Assembly (NCBI GenBank): GCA_004802705.1
Contig: SGPL01000347.1
Location: 10,004 to 36,407, forward strand
DNA length: 26,404 nucleotides
Direction: 5' to 3'
DNA from: Bondarzewia mesenterica
Lineage: Eukaryota; Basidiomycota; Agaricomycetes; Russulales; Bondarzewiaceae
The notes under the pieces were generated by a model, which saw only the letters and a program-made list of their open reading frames with translations, was not told the DNA's origin and did not search any database. A program made the translations under genes and the position numbers. Positions 1-9,806 of this stretch are shown here, one piece after another. Numbering within the stretch: the first letter of the stretch is position 1; each line of letters opens with the position of its first letter.

Positions 1-1573
1 GNNGGTGCCTGCTCCATTGACTTCTTCTCCTGCTTCCGCCTTTCCTTCAACGTCTCCAACCCGCCCTCGTCCCATCGCACCGACCCACCGCTGGACGAGG
101 TCGCTCCTGATATCCTGGACGAGGGCCGAAGCGAGGATCCAGTTGACAACGTAGAGCATGAGCGTCCCCTGGCGGATGAGCCAACGGAAAGCCTATCCGC
201 GACGGGCAGGGCATCATTCGAGGAGGCCGTGGACGCCGATCTGACCGTGCCGAACCTCATCGTCGAAGGCAGGCCAAGGCCAAGCACGCTCTGTTTTCTC
301 TTACCAAGCGTGTGCGTCGTATCTTGGAATGTCTCCGCCTCCGGGCTCGTCATCGTGCCTGCCTCAAAGCCGCTCCCAGAGGACCGGAGGGTTTGTTCCC
401 GCCCCTCCTTCTCTTTCTTCTTTTTCTTCAGCTCACTTTTCTCCTTTTTCTTCGGCTCACTCTTCTCCTTTTTCTTCGACTCGCTCTTCTCCTTCTTCGT
501 GCCCCCACCTGCGTTCGTCTCTTTCTCGTTTGGCTTTAACTGCGCCCAGCTGCTGATGCGCGCCATTGACTTCATAGAACGCATGGCGCGGATGGCGATG
601 GAGCCCGTCGCGGGGGGTATGGCGAGGAATGTGGGCGACGGGGCATCGTTGGCAGTGTCCGGCTCCGAAGTGGCCTCTATGACGGTGGTGCGTCCAGGCT
701 GGGGGATCTGCAAATTCTGCGAAGCGCTTAGAGGTGAGACCTCCACAGTGGGAGACGAGAGCAAAATTCCCGAATCCAAGGAGTTGAACCGTGCGCGAGT
801 AGCCGGATTGTCCAAGTTCAGCGGTTCCGGAGCTGCGAGATTCTCTGAGCATGAAGATAGAAACAAAATCAGGAGAACCTACATTTCGCGCGAGAAATCG
901 AGCGAACGCGCTCTTTATCTTTCTTTCCTCTTCCGATGCTCCACCATTTATCCTTCTCCTCCAACTTCAACTTCAGTAGATTTCCCTTGCCGCTCTCCTT
1001 CTCCTTGGGAGCAGACGGCACGTTCGTCACCTCGCCCAACGGTCCCCACTTCAACCCATTGAGCGCCGCTCGGCTCTTCTTCTTCTTCACCATCACTATA
1101 TTGCCAATGTCTGGATCATTCTGGGGGTCTACATAGATCTCGAAGCCGCCTCTGCTAGTAGATGCGGAACCTCCGACGCGCCGAACAACGTCGGACAGGT
1201 CCTTCGTCTTGTTACTGCTGACGCCAAGAAGACTTAGCTTTGACTTTTTGGGAACGAGCCGCTTTCGGGGAGCCTGTTCCTCTGCCTTCGGAGCTAGAGG
1301 GGACGAGACGGGAGAGACGGTGACGAAAGAGGAAGTTGCGTAAGATGTGTTAGCGATCGTCATATCGGCCTCGGATGCTGTACCTGTGGCGGTGGGTGTT
1401 GCTGAAACGAGACGGATGGTGGGGATGAGCTGCGGAGGCGGAGGCGTCGGCTGGACGGACGGGGATGGAGAGCGAGCACGAGAAGGGTCCGAGGCGGACG
1501 GACGAGACGATAGGGGGAGTGTACTGCGCATGATGTTTCTAGAATTCAGATCGTGTTTAGACGTGTACAACAT
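1..1573 (-). CDS. Conserved basidiomycete protein of unknown function, 5' part
   Basis: Exons are 908..1573 and <1..842, about 502 residues with no stop at the left edge, so the 3' end is missing. The product is basic, rich in Ser, Pro and Lys, and looks largely disordered. It has a segment FEIYVDPQNDPDIGNIV followed by VKKKKSRAALNGLKWG, then an AIRAMRSMKSMARISSW segment, a Lys/Glu tract, and a late SVRWDEGGLETLKERRK block. These blocks look conserved rather than random, but I cannot name a domain. The intron (843..907, 65 nt) uses a GTTCGC donor and keeps the frame (KDKER then NLAAPEP). A second Met at codon 15 could be the real start. Function unknown; a cell-cycle or signalling scaffold would only be a guess. 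The gene is likely real because the frame stays open across both exons. Bases 2-3 of the window are ambiguous (n). Confidence 0.7.
432..499 (-). repeat. 24-bp coding repeat, about three copies (Lys/Glu/Ser)
   Basis: Three imperfect 24-bp units begin at 432, 456 and 480. On the minus strand they encode an eight-residue KKKEKSE(x) unit inside the large hypothetical protein. The repeat is in frame, so length changes by whole units would keep the protein open. Confidence 0.7.
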
Positions 1574-2514
1574 GTTGCGTGATAAATCGTAAATATGAAA
1601 AGTGAGACGGTGAAGATATTTGCAGTTGTTCGTGAAAAGGATTCGAGATTGAGATCGTGAAACTTGAGGTCGTCAAAATAGGAGCAAAAATGGTTGGTCT
1701 TGAATAGCAGGAAAAGCGTAAGACGCGCAGACTAGCGATGATTCGATGAGGTCTTGGTGTCGTGCGTTGGCGAGTTCGTGAGTGAATATTCTGCTTCGTG
1801 GATGGTCGTGGGGCCAATCGCGGGCCGTTGAGCAGCTCAGAAGGAAAAAGCTTCTCGGAAAGGCACTGTAGCGATCCACACAAGAGAAAAGCCTATGGAA
1901 CAGACTTATGTCTTGAGGAGAAGGCTGAGGCCGGAGACAAGAAACGAAATCCGAACATTCATCAACACGAGGCGTTTGGTTCTGTAGGCGCGAACTGATC
2001 AATATCAGTAAATAACGCGTGGACGCGTCAATATTCTCTGCGTCACGAGAATTACTTTCACGTGATTTTGGACTTGAAGACTCCAACTTGAAGTTCAAAC
2101 TGCCCTGCAGGCGGTGTGCACGAAATGTGGGGGGAGGTGGGGGGTGTCACACCACGAACGAGCCGTCCGAATATTGACGAACCCATCACGCGTCAAGGGT
2201 GGACAGTACTATACATGCCAAACCAATTGACTGCGATTGACAGAAAGTTTTATAGGGTTTTGACTACCTCCCAATCTGTACTTCAAAATATGATCAGTCC
2301 TGGAAATTCGTTGCACAAAATTCTTGCAGCCAACCGCGAAGTTTTGGCTCCTCACGACAAGTTCTTGAGCCCGTACCCGATCATAAGGCCTTGGCCCAGC
2401 GGAGGCCTTGAACACCTTTGGAATGATAGGCATAGATGGAGACATTCAGAAGTTACAACACAAGAAACGAAAGATGATAATTCAGGTGCGAGTGGTATAC
2501 AACACAGCACATAA
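1574..2514. other. Intergenic region, no supported gene
   Basis: This stretch lies between the start of the left hypothetical gene and the stop of the UTP16-like gene, both on the minus strand. It must hold the promoter and 5' UTR of the former and the 3' UTR of the latter. Open frames here overlap on both strands and show no family motif. Two ACGCGT-like cores near 2014-2028 resemble MluI cell-cycle boxes, but that is only a motif match. Confidence 0.5.
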
Positions 2515-3578
2515 TCATCGTGCACGGGCAAACCCTGACAAAGGCGCGCCGGTGCTCCTCTTGAATACGCCGACGTTCGCTGCACGATGAAAAGCACAGA
2601 GTCCTTAGTTTCTACAGACAAAGGAAGGTGAGAGGAGTGCCTACCTGCCCTGCGTTCCCATCCTTGCACTTTCTTGCCTCCCTTGAGCGCAAGAGCACGA
2701 GAGAGGAAACGGTCAACACGCGCTGGAGGCGCGATCGTTCCGCGTGCGTTAGTGTATGAGTTTGTACGTGATTCTGCTGGTGGAAGGGTACGAATCGTCC
2801 GTGTCCTGGAATTGAAGAGATTAATAGGGTCGCTGTGCGTGTAAAGAATACGAAAATGCATAAGCTTGAGGGGAACTAACCCGAGCACGATGTCCTTTGG
2901 CTTGTTCTGTACACGTTTACGCTTTTTTGGAGCATGACTATTTGATGCGGTTTTTGGTTTGGAGGAGGATGGAATCGAAGTGGATGGTTTGGAAAAAGCG
3001 GAAGTGAAGAGGTGGTCAGGTAGGTATTTGGAATTCGAGGCGGTCGGTTCGTTGTCGTGCGAGTCCATTGATGCGTCCTCGCTTTCGTCTGAAGCCTCCT
3101 CGTCGTCTTCTGAATCACTGGAAACTTCCTTGTCGTCTTGCATATCGTCTGAATCGCCTTCGTCCTCTCCCTCCTCGTCCTCATCCATTTCTGCTTCGTT
3201 TTCTTGGCCCTCCCTATTGACCATAGCCATATTCTCCAACGAGTCCTCTCCCTCATCACTTTCGGTTGACTCGCCCTCAGCCTCATTCATAGCCCTCGCC
3301 ATCCTCGCCATCAATCTCGACCGCTCTTCATCCTCCGCCTCATCATCCCCCACAACTCCGTCCTTTACCTCCTTCCCTGCCTTCGACTTACCCTTTGAAC
3401 CACCCCTGGTCACAGCTTGCTCCTTGAGCCGCCTATCTTTCAACCTATTTCTTTCTTTCACCTTCGACTTTTCTGCCGCGCGGAACGACTCTACGTCGCG
3501 CTCGCGCCCGCGTGCGGCATTTTTTGAGCTCGCCAGAGTGATCGCCTGAGGTGCATCGGAGTCCGACTCTGAAGACAT
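2515..3578 (-). CDS. UTP16: U3 snoRNA-associated protein 16 (UTP16/BUD21)-like
   Basis: Exons are 2881..3578, 2645..2805 and 2515..2579; the product is 307 residues. UTP16/Bud21 belongs to the small-subunit processome that processes 18S rRNA in the nucleolus. What is seen: a basic N-terminal stretch (about residues 30-55, KVKERNRLKDRRLK), a long Asp/Glu/Ser acidic middle with possible phosphosites, a nuclear-localisation-like KKRKRVQNKPKD, and a conserved C-terminal block DIVLGTRTIRTLPP, VDRFLSRALALKGGKK, GWERRAANVGVFKRSTGAP. The C-terminal block is what identifies the family. Introns are 2806..2880 (75 nt) and 2580..2644 (65 nt). The first has no in-frame stop and is a multiple of three, so reading straight through gives a longer open frame; the family consensus favours splicing. 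The spliced total is exactly 308 codons including the stop. Identification is from remembered consensus and is fairly secure. Confidence 0.8.
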
Positions 3579-4162
3579 GATGAGAGAAAGCGCTCTGTCT
3601 TGACAATATTAGGTCTTGACGATAGAAAGCTCGACGAATGTAAGCATAGCAGGGTCAGTCCTGGGTCAGTCAAGACTTGAGACTGATTTTCGGAATTTGA
3701 AATTCAGTTGCCTTTCTGAGGTGCTCATCCTCGCGTAGCGTCCGTCGATCATCTATTATTTCTTCGAAAATTCAAATGTTCTGCCTTGCTACTCAGTGCG
3801 TATGTACGTCTGAACAGAATCTTGTAGTGATTCATGAGCAGCAAGTTTATGTGAACCTGTGATCTAAACATTCAAGTGGGAAGATAGGACACACCAAATG
3901 AGATATGGCAGTACCGGTACAACTCCCTGCTTTGCCCATTTCATCTCGATGCCTGGTTCGGACTCTGAGTTCTTATGTGCACCAACAGGTGTACCCCCGC
4001 CTCGCCATAGCCTCTGCACATCTTCCATCCTTCTCTTTTTTGATGAGTTATCAAATCTCTGCACCGCGCCACTTGCAACTAACGAAAAACCGCAGAAATA
4101 AGGGAGGAAAGAAGTGGCCGGAAGGTGATCGGAGGTGTTTTTGGGAATATCCCCAAAACTAT
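3579..4162. other. Intergenic region, no supported gene
   Basis: This is the upstream region of the UTP16-like gene and the region downstream of the tRNA, both on the minus strand. No clear TATA box or coding frame with a recognisable family was found. The short open frames in 3864-4220 overlap on both strands and partly cover the tRNA, so they are probably chance. Confidence 0.5.
4155..4158 (-). terminator. RNA polymerase III terminator (TTTT) of the tRNA
   Basis: On the minus strand, four T residues start five bases after the last tRNA base. A short T run is the usual Pol III stop signal. It is the shortest normally effective length. Confidence 0.6.
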
Positions 4163-4244
4163 TCGGATACGGGGAATCGAACCCCGAGCTGCCGCGAACT
4201 GCGAAATTGAGAGGCGGCAATGTTAGCCGTTACACCATATCCGA
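4163..4244 (-). tRNA. tRNA-Glu (anticodon CTC) with an 11-nt intron
   Basis: Read on the minus strand, the acceptor arms TCGGATA and TATCCGA pair perfectly. The D arm carries GGTGTAACGGCTAAC, and the T arm CGGGG-TTCGATT-CCCCG is intact. The anticodon stem GCCGC/GCGGC encloses CTCTCA, giving anticodon CTC (Glu). Eleven extra bases, 4197..4207, follow position 37, the canonical place for a eukaryotic tRNA intron. The D-arm and T-arm sequences also serve as A and B boxes for Pol III. A TTTT run lies a few bases downstream. Confidence 0.92.
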
Positions 4245-5718
4245 TGTGAATCTTCCGTAGCAGCAATCCAATTCGCATCTGAAGAATAAGTAGGACGATA
4301 GCATTAATGAAACGCGTTGTTTGGGTGGACGCACGATGGATGGATGTTGTTGGAAAATCCTGACCAATCCAAAGCGAAGATATACGCACAGCTCCGTCGA
4401 TCGCGACACCGTCGACGGTATGACATCATTGAAACAACGGATATTAGTAGCAGCCTTTCTGCTGCCGCAAGGCATTCGTCTCGTCAGTGTGTCCACCAAT
4501 CGAGTGGCCCAATGATTGTGATCAGGCACTTACTCAGGCTCCGCCCGTAGACTGGTGACAAGTCTCTAGATTGCGGGCGCAGTGACGGACAAGTCGCTCC
4601 GCCCGAAGCAGAGAGCTCCCAAACGCCGAACGCGGTGCCCTGATTCGATTATAGAGATATCTGTGTGACCTGTGCAGTACTTGTATAGTCATAGCCAAGA
4701 CCTGATAAATGTTACGATAAAGCTATAGGATGTTCCGATGGTTGATCTGGAAATTTACTCGCCAATATGGGACGCATGTAGCCTGTTTTGCAATAATCGA
4801 TCGGCCGCAAAGCGCACTGGCGCCGACCCGAAGTTGGAGCCCTGCGAACGCGGCTCGCCCGGAAATTATCTACAGTTTATGCCCGGGTACCTGCTCAATG
4901 TTTGAGACCGTCAGAATGTTTCAGTTCGCGGTGGGTATCACGATCTTGGAAATATCCCTTGAAAGACAATCGAAAACTCACCAACGGTGTGATCCTCGAC
5001 CATGTTGACCAGCCTCCAGCTGATGCAATGGAGGCCGCAACGGAGGCTGATGACAGCAATGGAAAAACCGCGGATACTGAGTACTGATCGATGATCCCCG
5101 ATCCTAAGTCATTTCGCCAGCTGTTCGATCTAGTTATCTCCTTTGTACAGCGCGCACAGATCATTGTCGAAAACTAGAGATCAAGGCAATTTCTGCAAAA
5201 GTCTTGGATGAGGTGCAGCTGGATCCTGGTACGTGAAAGTGGAGGTTATGGTGCCGAGTCCCGACTCAGACGAGTCAATTCACGAAACGATTCGGGAGGC
5301 CGGCCAGTCCGCCCGATTCCGCCGCTGTCCGGAGCCGAGCTGACCACGAAACTCAACCCGAGACGTTCTCCATTCCTCAGTCACCACGATTATGGCCTGG
5401 CCACAAACATCCGAGACCCACTTGTTTCGCAACAGTCATCTGCAGGTATTGTGTCCTCGTAGCCACTGCCTGAGCTACAAGGGTATATTCCTCTCCTCCC
5501 CTCGACGGAGAGCCAAGCAAGAAAAGTCAGATTCTTGTGCCCCGCTTGAGAAGTTGAAGCGCGCTCAAGTTGACACGTGAGTCGCCCGCTGGCTGCCATT
5601 GGAGGCAAGGTGAGCTTTACCGTCCAGGCGGCCTCACAAGGCTGTCTCAGCGTCTCAGGCCAGTCAGGCCGTGTGCGCTGTCGAAACTCATTGAAAAGAA
5701 GACCATATACAAGTACTG
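4245..5718. other. Gene-poor region, no supported gene
   Basis: About 1.5 kb separates the tRNA from the metacaspase promoter. Open frames are short and overlap on opposite strands, and none shows a recognisable domain. One stretch near 4990-5087 (plus) reads like a hydrophilic protein end (GVILDHVDQPPADAMEAATE, stop at 5087), but no upstream exon or start could be attached. A 10-bp direct repeat GCTCCGCCCG occurs at 4538 and 4596. It may be a degraded mobile element, but no terminal repeats were seen. Confidence 0.5.
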
Positions 5719-5725
5719 TATATAA
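5719..5725 (+). promoter_or_regulatory. TATA box for the metacaspase gene
   Basis: TATATAA is followed about 35-60 bases later by a pyrimidine-rich stretch (CATCATTCTTCCCTTCTC), a usual setting for fungal transcription starts. It lies 225 bases before the predicted start codon, leaving room for a 5' UTR that contains an intron. Confidence 0.6.
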
Positions 5726-5854
5726 GCGGGTCTAACTTCGATCTCGCACCAGCATCATTCTTCCCTTCTCACTCCCATCGACTCAAGGGATCTCTCGCTG
5801 ATACTCCCGTGCTTCTAAGTTTAGAGGCTGTACTGTACACCCAAACCTTCCCAG

Positions 5855-5919
5855 GTAAGCACAAATGTGGACGAGAGGTTTTGTTCGATTGAGAATTAAT
5901 CCGGGGAATGTGCGTGTAG
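5855..5919 (+). other. Probable 5' UTR intron of the metacaspase gene
   Basis: A clean donor (CCCAG|GTAAGC) and acceptor (GTGTAG|CGCCC) bound a 65-nt segment between the TATA box and the ATG. Its length matches the coding introns of the gene. It contains an ATG that splicing would remove from the leader. Confidence 0.55.
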
Positions 5920-5943
5920 CGCCCAGATTATTTTTTTCCAAAT

Positions 5944-8613
5944 ATGATGTGGGATTTGCGCGGCGCGAATGCCAATGGAGGCCCGCCTCCTAGTCCACGT
6001 CCCCCGCAGTTCATGGATCGTCGTTCTTCTCCGATGCCGTAGGTTCCTCTTCTATTCTCATGAATTGTATGTTTCCTTAATCTTTATGCACTACTTCTTC
6101 CCCAATCAACAATCATTCATACAGAATGGCAGGGATGCCAATGCCGTGGGTCCTGATCCAGAATGCACGTTTTGAACTTCGACTGACCATCATCCTTCAG
6201 ACAACCGGATTTCTCTCAAGCTTATCCACCCGAAAGTGTCCCGTTTCCTTCCACGTACGCTTCGTCACAGTTCGTCTGATCATAATGATCATCTCATAGC
6301 TCTTTTAGCAGCCCATACCCTCCGACTCCAGCACCTGCGTACGTAACTCTTGGCCGCTTCTACTTTGATGACTTCCCCAAATTTATTTCCAATGTGTAGA
6401 ACTTTTCTCACTCCACCCGTTCAACACCGTTCGCGGAGCCACTCTCATTCTCATCATCACACCGAGCACCACCATCACCATAGTCATTCCAACTCACAGT
6501 CGCATCCGCACTCGCACTCGCACTCGCACTCGCACTCGCACGGACGGCACCAAACTCACAGTAACCCTACAAAACCGCTCATAATTTCTTGTACGTAGAA
6601 AGGCACTTTCTTCACTGAATCTACTGATAATCTGACCTGTCTTCTGATGTACCACTAGATCCGCCGGCGTCAGGTCAAACACAATACGGGGCCCCCCAAG
6701 TGCAATTTATTCCTGCGCCCTCACCTGGCCAAGTGCAATATATCTCAGCATCTGCTCCACAACAACAATTTCAATCATCACAGTATCTGCAGGTCCAACC
6801 GCAGCAACAGTTCCCCCAACAGCAGTACGTGCAGCAACAGCGACAAGCTCTTCAGCCGCGTCCGCACCACAAACACTCGATGCAACATCCCGACTTCCAG
6901 TATTCCAGGTGCACGGGGCGAAAGAAGGCCCTTTGCGTCAGTCTCACATTTCTGTTTGTTGAATGCGCTGGGCCAGCAGAGCTGAGGACGACTCATAGAT
7001 CGGGATCAATTACACCGGTCAACGTAACGAGCTGCGTGGTTGTGTGAATGATGCTTCAAACATGTATCATTTCCTCGTCAGTGAGTTTGTCATCCGCTGA
7101 TTACGCTGGTCCTTGACCCGAACGATTTTATTGTCAAGATAACAAGCATTATAAACCCGAAGACATGGTTTTTCTTTCCGATGAAGTTTCAGATCCCCGC
7201 GCGCATCCTACTAAGAAGAATATGCTCAATGCTATGCGGTGGTTGGTAAAGGACGCACACCCCCATGACTCCTTATTGTTCCACTGTAAGCACTCCGCTG
7301 TCAGTAGAAAAGGAAATATATATATTTAGCAGGTCTTTCTCACAATCTCAACAACTAGATTCCGGTCACGGAGGTCAGACTAAAGACATGGATGGTGACG
7401 AGACCGATGGCTACGACGAAGGTTCGTTTGCTTTTGCCATTCATGTCCTTTCCTATAATCGTTCAACCGGGATTTTTTCCGCAGTGATATTCCCTTCGAA
7501 TTACAAGACTGCGGGAATCATCACCGATGATGTATGTCGATGATTAAATTTTCCCATTTCCTTGCTTTGACCAAAAGCATTCGGGCACGCCCGCAGGTTT
7601 TGCATGAAATAATGGTATGGCTTTGGTGGTAGATATCAGAAGGTTCCAGCTGTCCTCAATGTAACTGTCTCTAGGTAACACCGCTGCCCCCAGGATGTCG
7701 GTTGACAGTACGTGCAGGCTCTGAACTCTGGTATACCCAAACTTTGACAATGCGTTTCTTGTTGATCAGGGTATATTTGATGTGCGTGGATTGTTTGGAA
7801 GCGCAGAGCATGAAGATCTGATGTGTCTACTTTTTAGTCTTGCCACTCAGGCTCCGTCCTCGGTATTACTTCACATCCACTCCCTCCGTAGCGCGGGTCT
7901 GATTCTTTTTTTTTTTTCGTAGATCTCCCCTATTTGGTGATGCTCTGTCTTTTCCACACCTGCAAGAGTGTAAAGCTAACGACTATATCATGTTAAGTAC
8001 CATTCAAATGGACGAGAGAAGAGCAGCCAGGTCACCAACCGCTTTAAAAAGCAGAAATCGACCCCTGCGGACGTTGTAAGCAAGCCTTTGCTTGACATCG
8101 TGCGAGCTGAATTGATGCTCGTTGGTGCAGATATCCTGGAGTGGATGTAAAGACTCTCAGACAAGCGCAGACGTAGTTGAAAATGGCCTTGCCGTTGGAG
8201 CAATGAGCTACGTGCGTAGTTATCTTTCCGTCTTTGTGCTTCCTCTTCATTCGACTGATTTGTGATTTGTGACTCGGCTACGCAGGCTTTCATTAAAGTC
8301 CTGAGTAAGTGCGGTTTGACACTGATTGATACGCCTAATTGAATTGGACACTTTCTTATCGCAGAACGCAATCCTGAGATAACTTACCAGAAGCTCTTAC
8401 AAGATGTTCGGTTCGTCGACATTCAGCATATCTTTCCGGCTACGGCTTGTCCAAGGCTAACACCTTGACATAGGGATATATTGAAGAACAAGTACAGCCA
8501 GAAGCCGCAGCTGTCCAGCTCGCACCACATCGTATGCACTCAAACATCCATCGTTACATTTTTAGTGGCTGACACAGACTTCTCAGAACACGAGCCTCAC
8601 CTTTCTTATATAG
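5944..8613 (+). CDS. MCA1: Type I metacaspase with His/Gln-rich prodomain
   Basis: Metacaspases are Ca2+-dependent cysteine proteases cleaving after Arg/Lys, with roles in proteostasis and stress-induced death. Exons: 5944..6038, 6125..6145, 6201..6254, 6309..6338, 6400..6590, 6659..6936, 6999..7080, 7139..7285, 7359..7421, 7485..7531, 7597..7614, 7675..7707, 7770..7781, 7838..7862, 7923..7936, 7998..8075, 8131..8211, 8286..8304, 8365..8410, 8474..8531, 8578..8613. This gives 475 residues with phase kept at every junction and introns of 46-86 nt. A Pro/Gln/His-rich prodomain (about 1-215) has an HSHSHS tract and a Gln-rich part. The p20 core begins at RKKALCIGINYTG. Catalytic His303 is in HYSGHGGQ and Cys359 in DSCHSGS. 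The p10 part includes SGCKDSQTSAD and KNKYSQKPQLSSSH. Both active-site residues are intact. ATG 5947 is an alternative start. Confidence 0.9.
6509..6541 (+). repeat. (CACTCG)5 hexamer tract encoding His-Ser repeats
   Basis: Five perfect CACTCG units plus a final CAC lie in the metacaspase prodomain exon and encode alternating His-Ser. Together with upstream CAT/CAC runs, this makes a long His-rich stretch that could bind metals. Such tracts vary in length by slippage. Confidence 0.85.
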
Positions 8614-9806
8614 CATCAACTGCAATTTTTGTCAACGAATGTACCACGATGACCACCGCTTGTGGATAATATTGTCTGTATCGGTGGACGTTCATGCGAT
8701 AAATTATGCTGTATCTTTACTCAGTGTATGCTATGTACGCGTACATCGCGCTCCTTGGTGCAGAGGGAGCGGACTGAATTATTTACCTTTGTCTTATTCT
8801 GTCGAGTTTACGTCTATCTTTAAACTATTAGTTTCCATTGTGACTTCCGCAGGGGACCTCTGAATGTCATCTGCTTGAAAGAGCAAAAGATGTGTTGCGA
8901 GGCGAGGTTGGCACGTGAATAGTGACAGGTAATGGTTGCACGTTTCAATGAACCGCCATATGATACACTTTCAGGGTAAGTTCAATTTTTTCTTCAGACT
9001 TTTGCGTCTCAAGATCTGCGTTTCGCATAGTCAGTCACATTTCAGGCCGGTATTCGCGCGACAGCACCCGGACATGCTGTGCGTATTAGCAGACAATCAG
9101 GACTCCTTCCAGGTATTTGGGAAGACAATCATTCGGCTACGCCGATGTTGTTTCGCAGAAGAGATGAATCCTTTGACATGTGGTCCTTGTGAGGGGCTGG
9201 ACGCATTTCAAAAAGCTGGGAAATTTCAAAAACTGCGGTCGCGAGACCTCAGTGAGTCTAGGGCCAGCAATAGCCAGCAATGCAAAGGCACAGGCGCCAC
9301 GAAGTGACTCCCGAAACTTGGGCGTGGTCAGTTGTTTCTAACAACTCATGAAATCCGTGTCTCTGTAGGCTTTTATACTCCTATCGGCTGCAACCCCGGG
9401 CCTCATGTTACAGGATGTACGAGGATGTACGCGTCATGAAGAAAGCCCCAATCTTTCATCAACCTCACTTCTGAGTGCTGGATGTTGGTCGAGCCTAAGC
9501 GCTGAGCGGTTGTACGTTCGACGACAAGCTGCATGTTGCAAGAGTTTCGCGGTCCTTGAAACAGTCTATTCCATACCCCTGCTATTCGCTTGTTCTGGTG
9601 GGCGCTTAGCAACTCTGCTGAATATACCTCCGTAGGTGCCTGAGAGATGGCAGCATCTGGCTCTGAGTCCCCCGGCTGCCCAGTGAAATAAATGCATCCG
9701 CTTTCCGAGCTCGTCGTTTTCTTTCCTTTCTTTCTTTCCCTACAAGTTCTGCAGTGGCTCTTGTGGGTCAAAGCTTCAGTGCTTTGAACTCTCGATTTGC
9801 ATTGTT
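8614..9806. other. Intergenic region, no supported gene
   Basis: Between the metacaspase stop and the DUF6533 start, frames of up to 123 codons exist on both strands, but they overlap each other, lack family motifs and do not join across splice sites. The end of this interval must contain the DUF6533 promoter. No clear TATA box was found close to its start codon. Confidence 0.45.

Noticed and set aside
457..852. A 131-codon minus-strand open frame beginning MLRESRSSG
   Set aside because: It is a shadow of the real frame, which reads LNLDNPATRARFNSLDSG and continues to the window edge with the expected composition.
845..882. A 38-nt intron with a strong GTAGGT donor in the left hypothetical gene
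   Set aside because: It is shorter than all other introns here and would create a TAG codon at the junction. A 65-nt intron, 843..907, with a GTTCGC donor keeps the frame, and similar GTTCGT donors occur in the metacaspase and DUF6533 genes.
2959..3549. A 196-codon plus-strand Ser-rich open frame
   Set aside because: It is the antisense of the acidic Asp/Glu/Ser tract of the UTP16-like gene; such tracts give long Ser-rich frames on the other strand.
7782..7837. Apparent loss of the metacaspase catalytic Cys (FD followed by VRGLFGS)
   Set aside because: A 56-nt intron with GTGCGT donor and TTTTTAG acceptor separates FD from SCHSGS, so the active site is intact.
8936..9307. A 123-codon plus-strand frame between the metacaspase and DUF6533 genes
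   Set aside because: No family motif, no start context or splice partners, and odd composition.
9403..9771. A 122-codon minus-strand frame beginning MTHKSHCRTCRERKK
   Set aside because: The Cys/Lys-rich start faintly resembles a zinc-cluster region but lacks the six-Cys spacing, and the rest is featureless; it also overlaps plus-strand frames.
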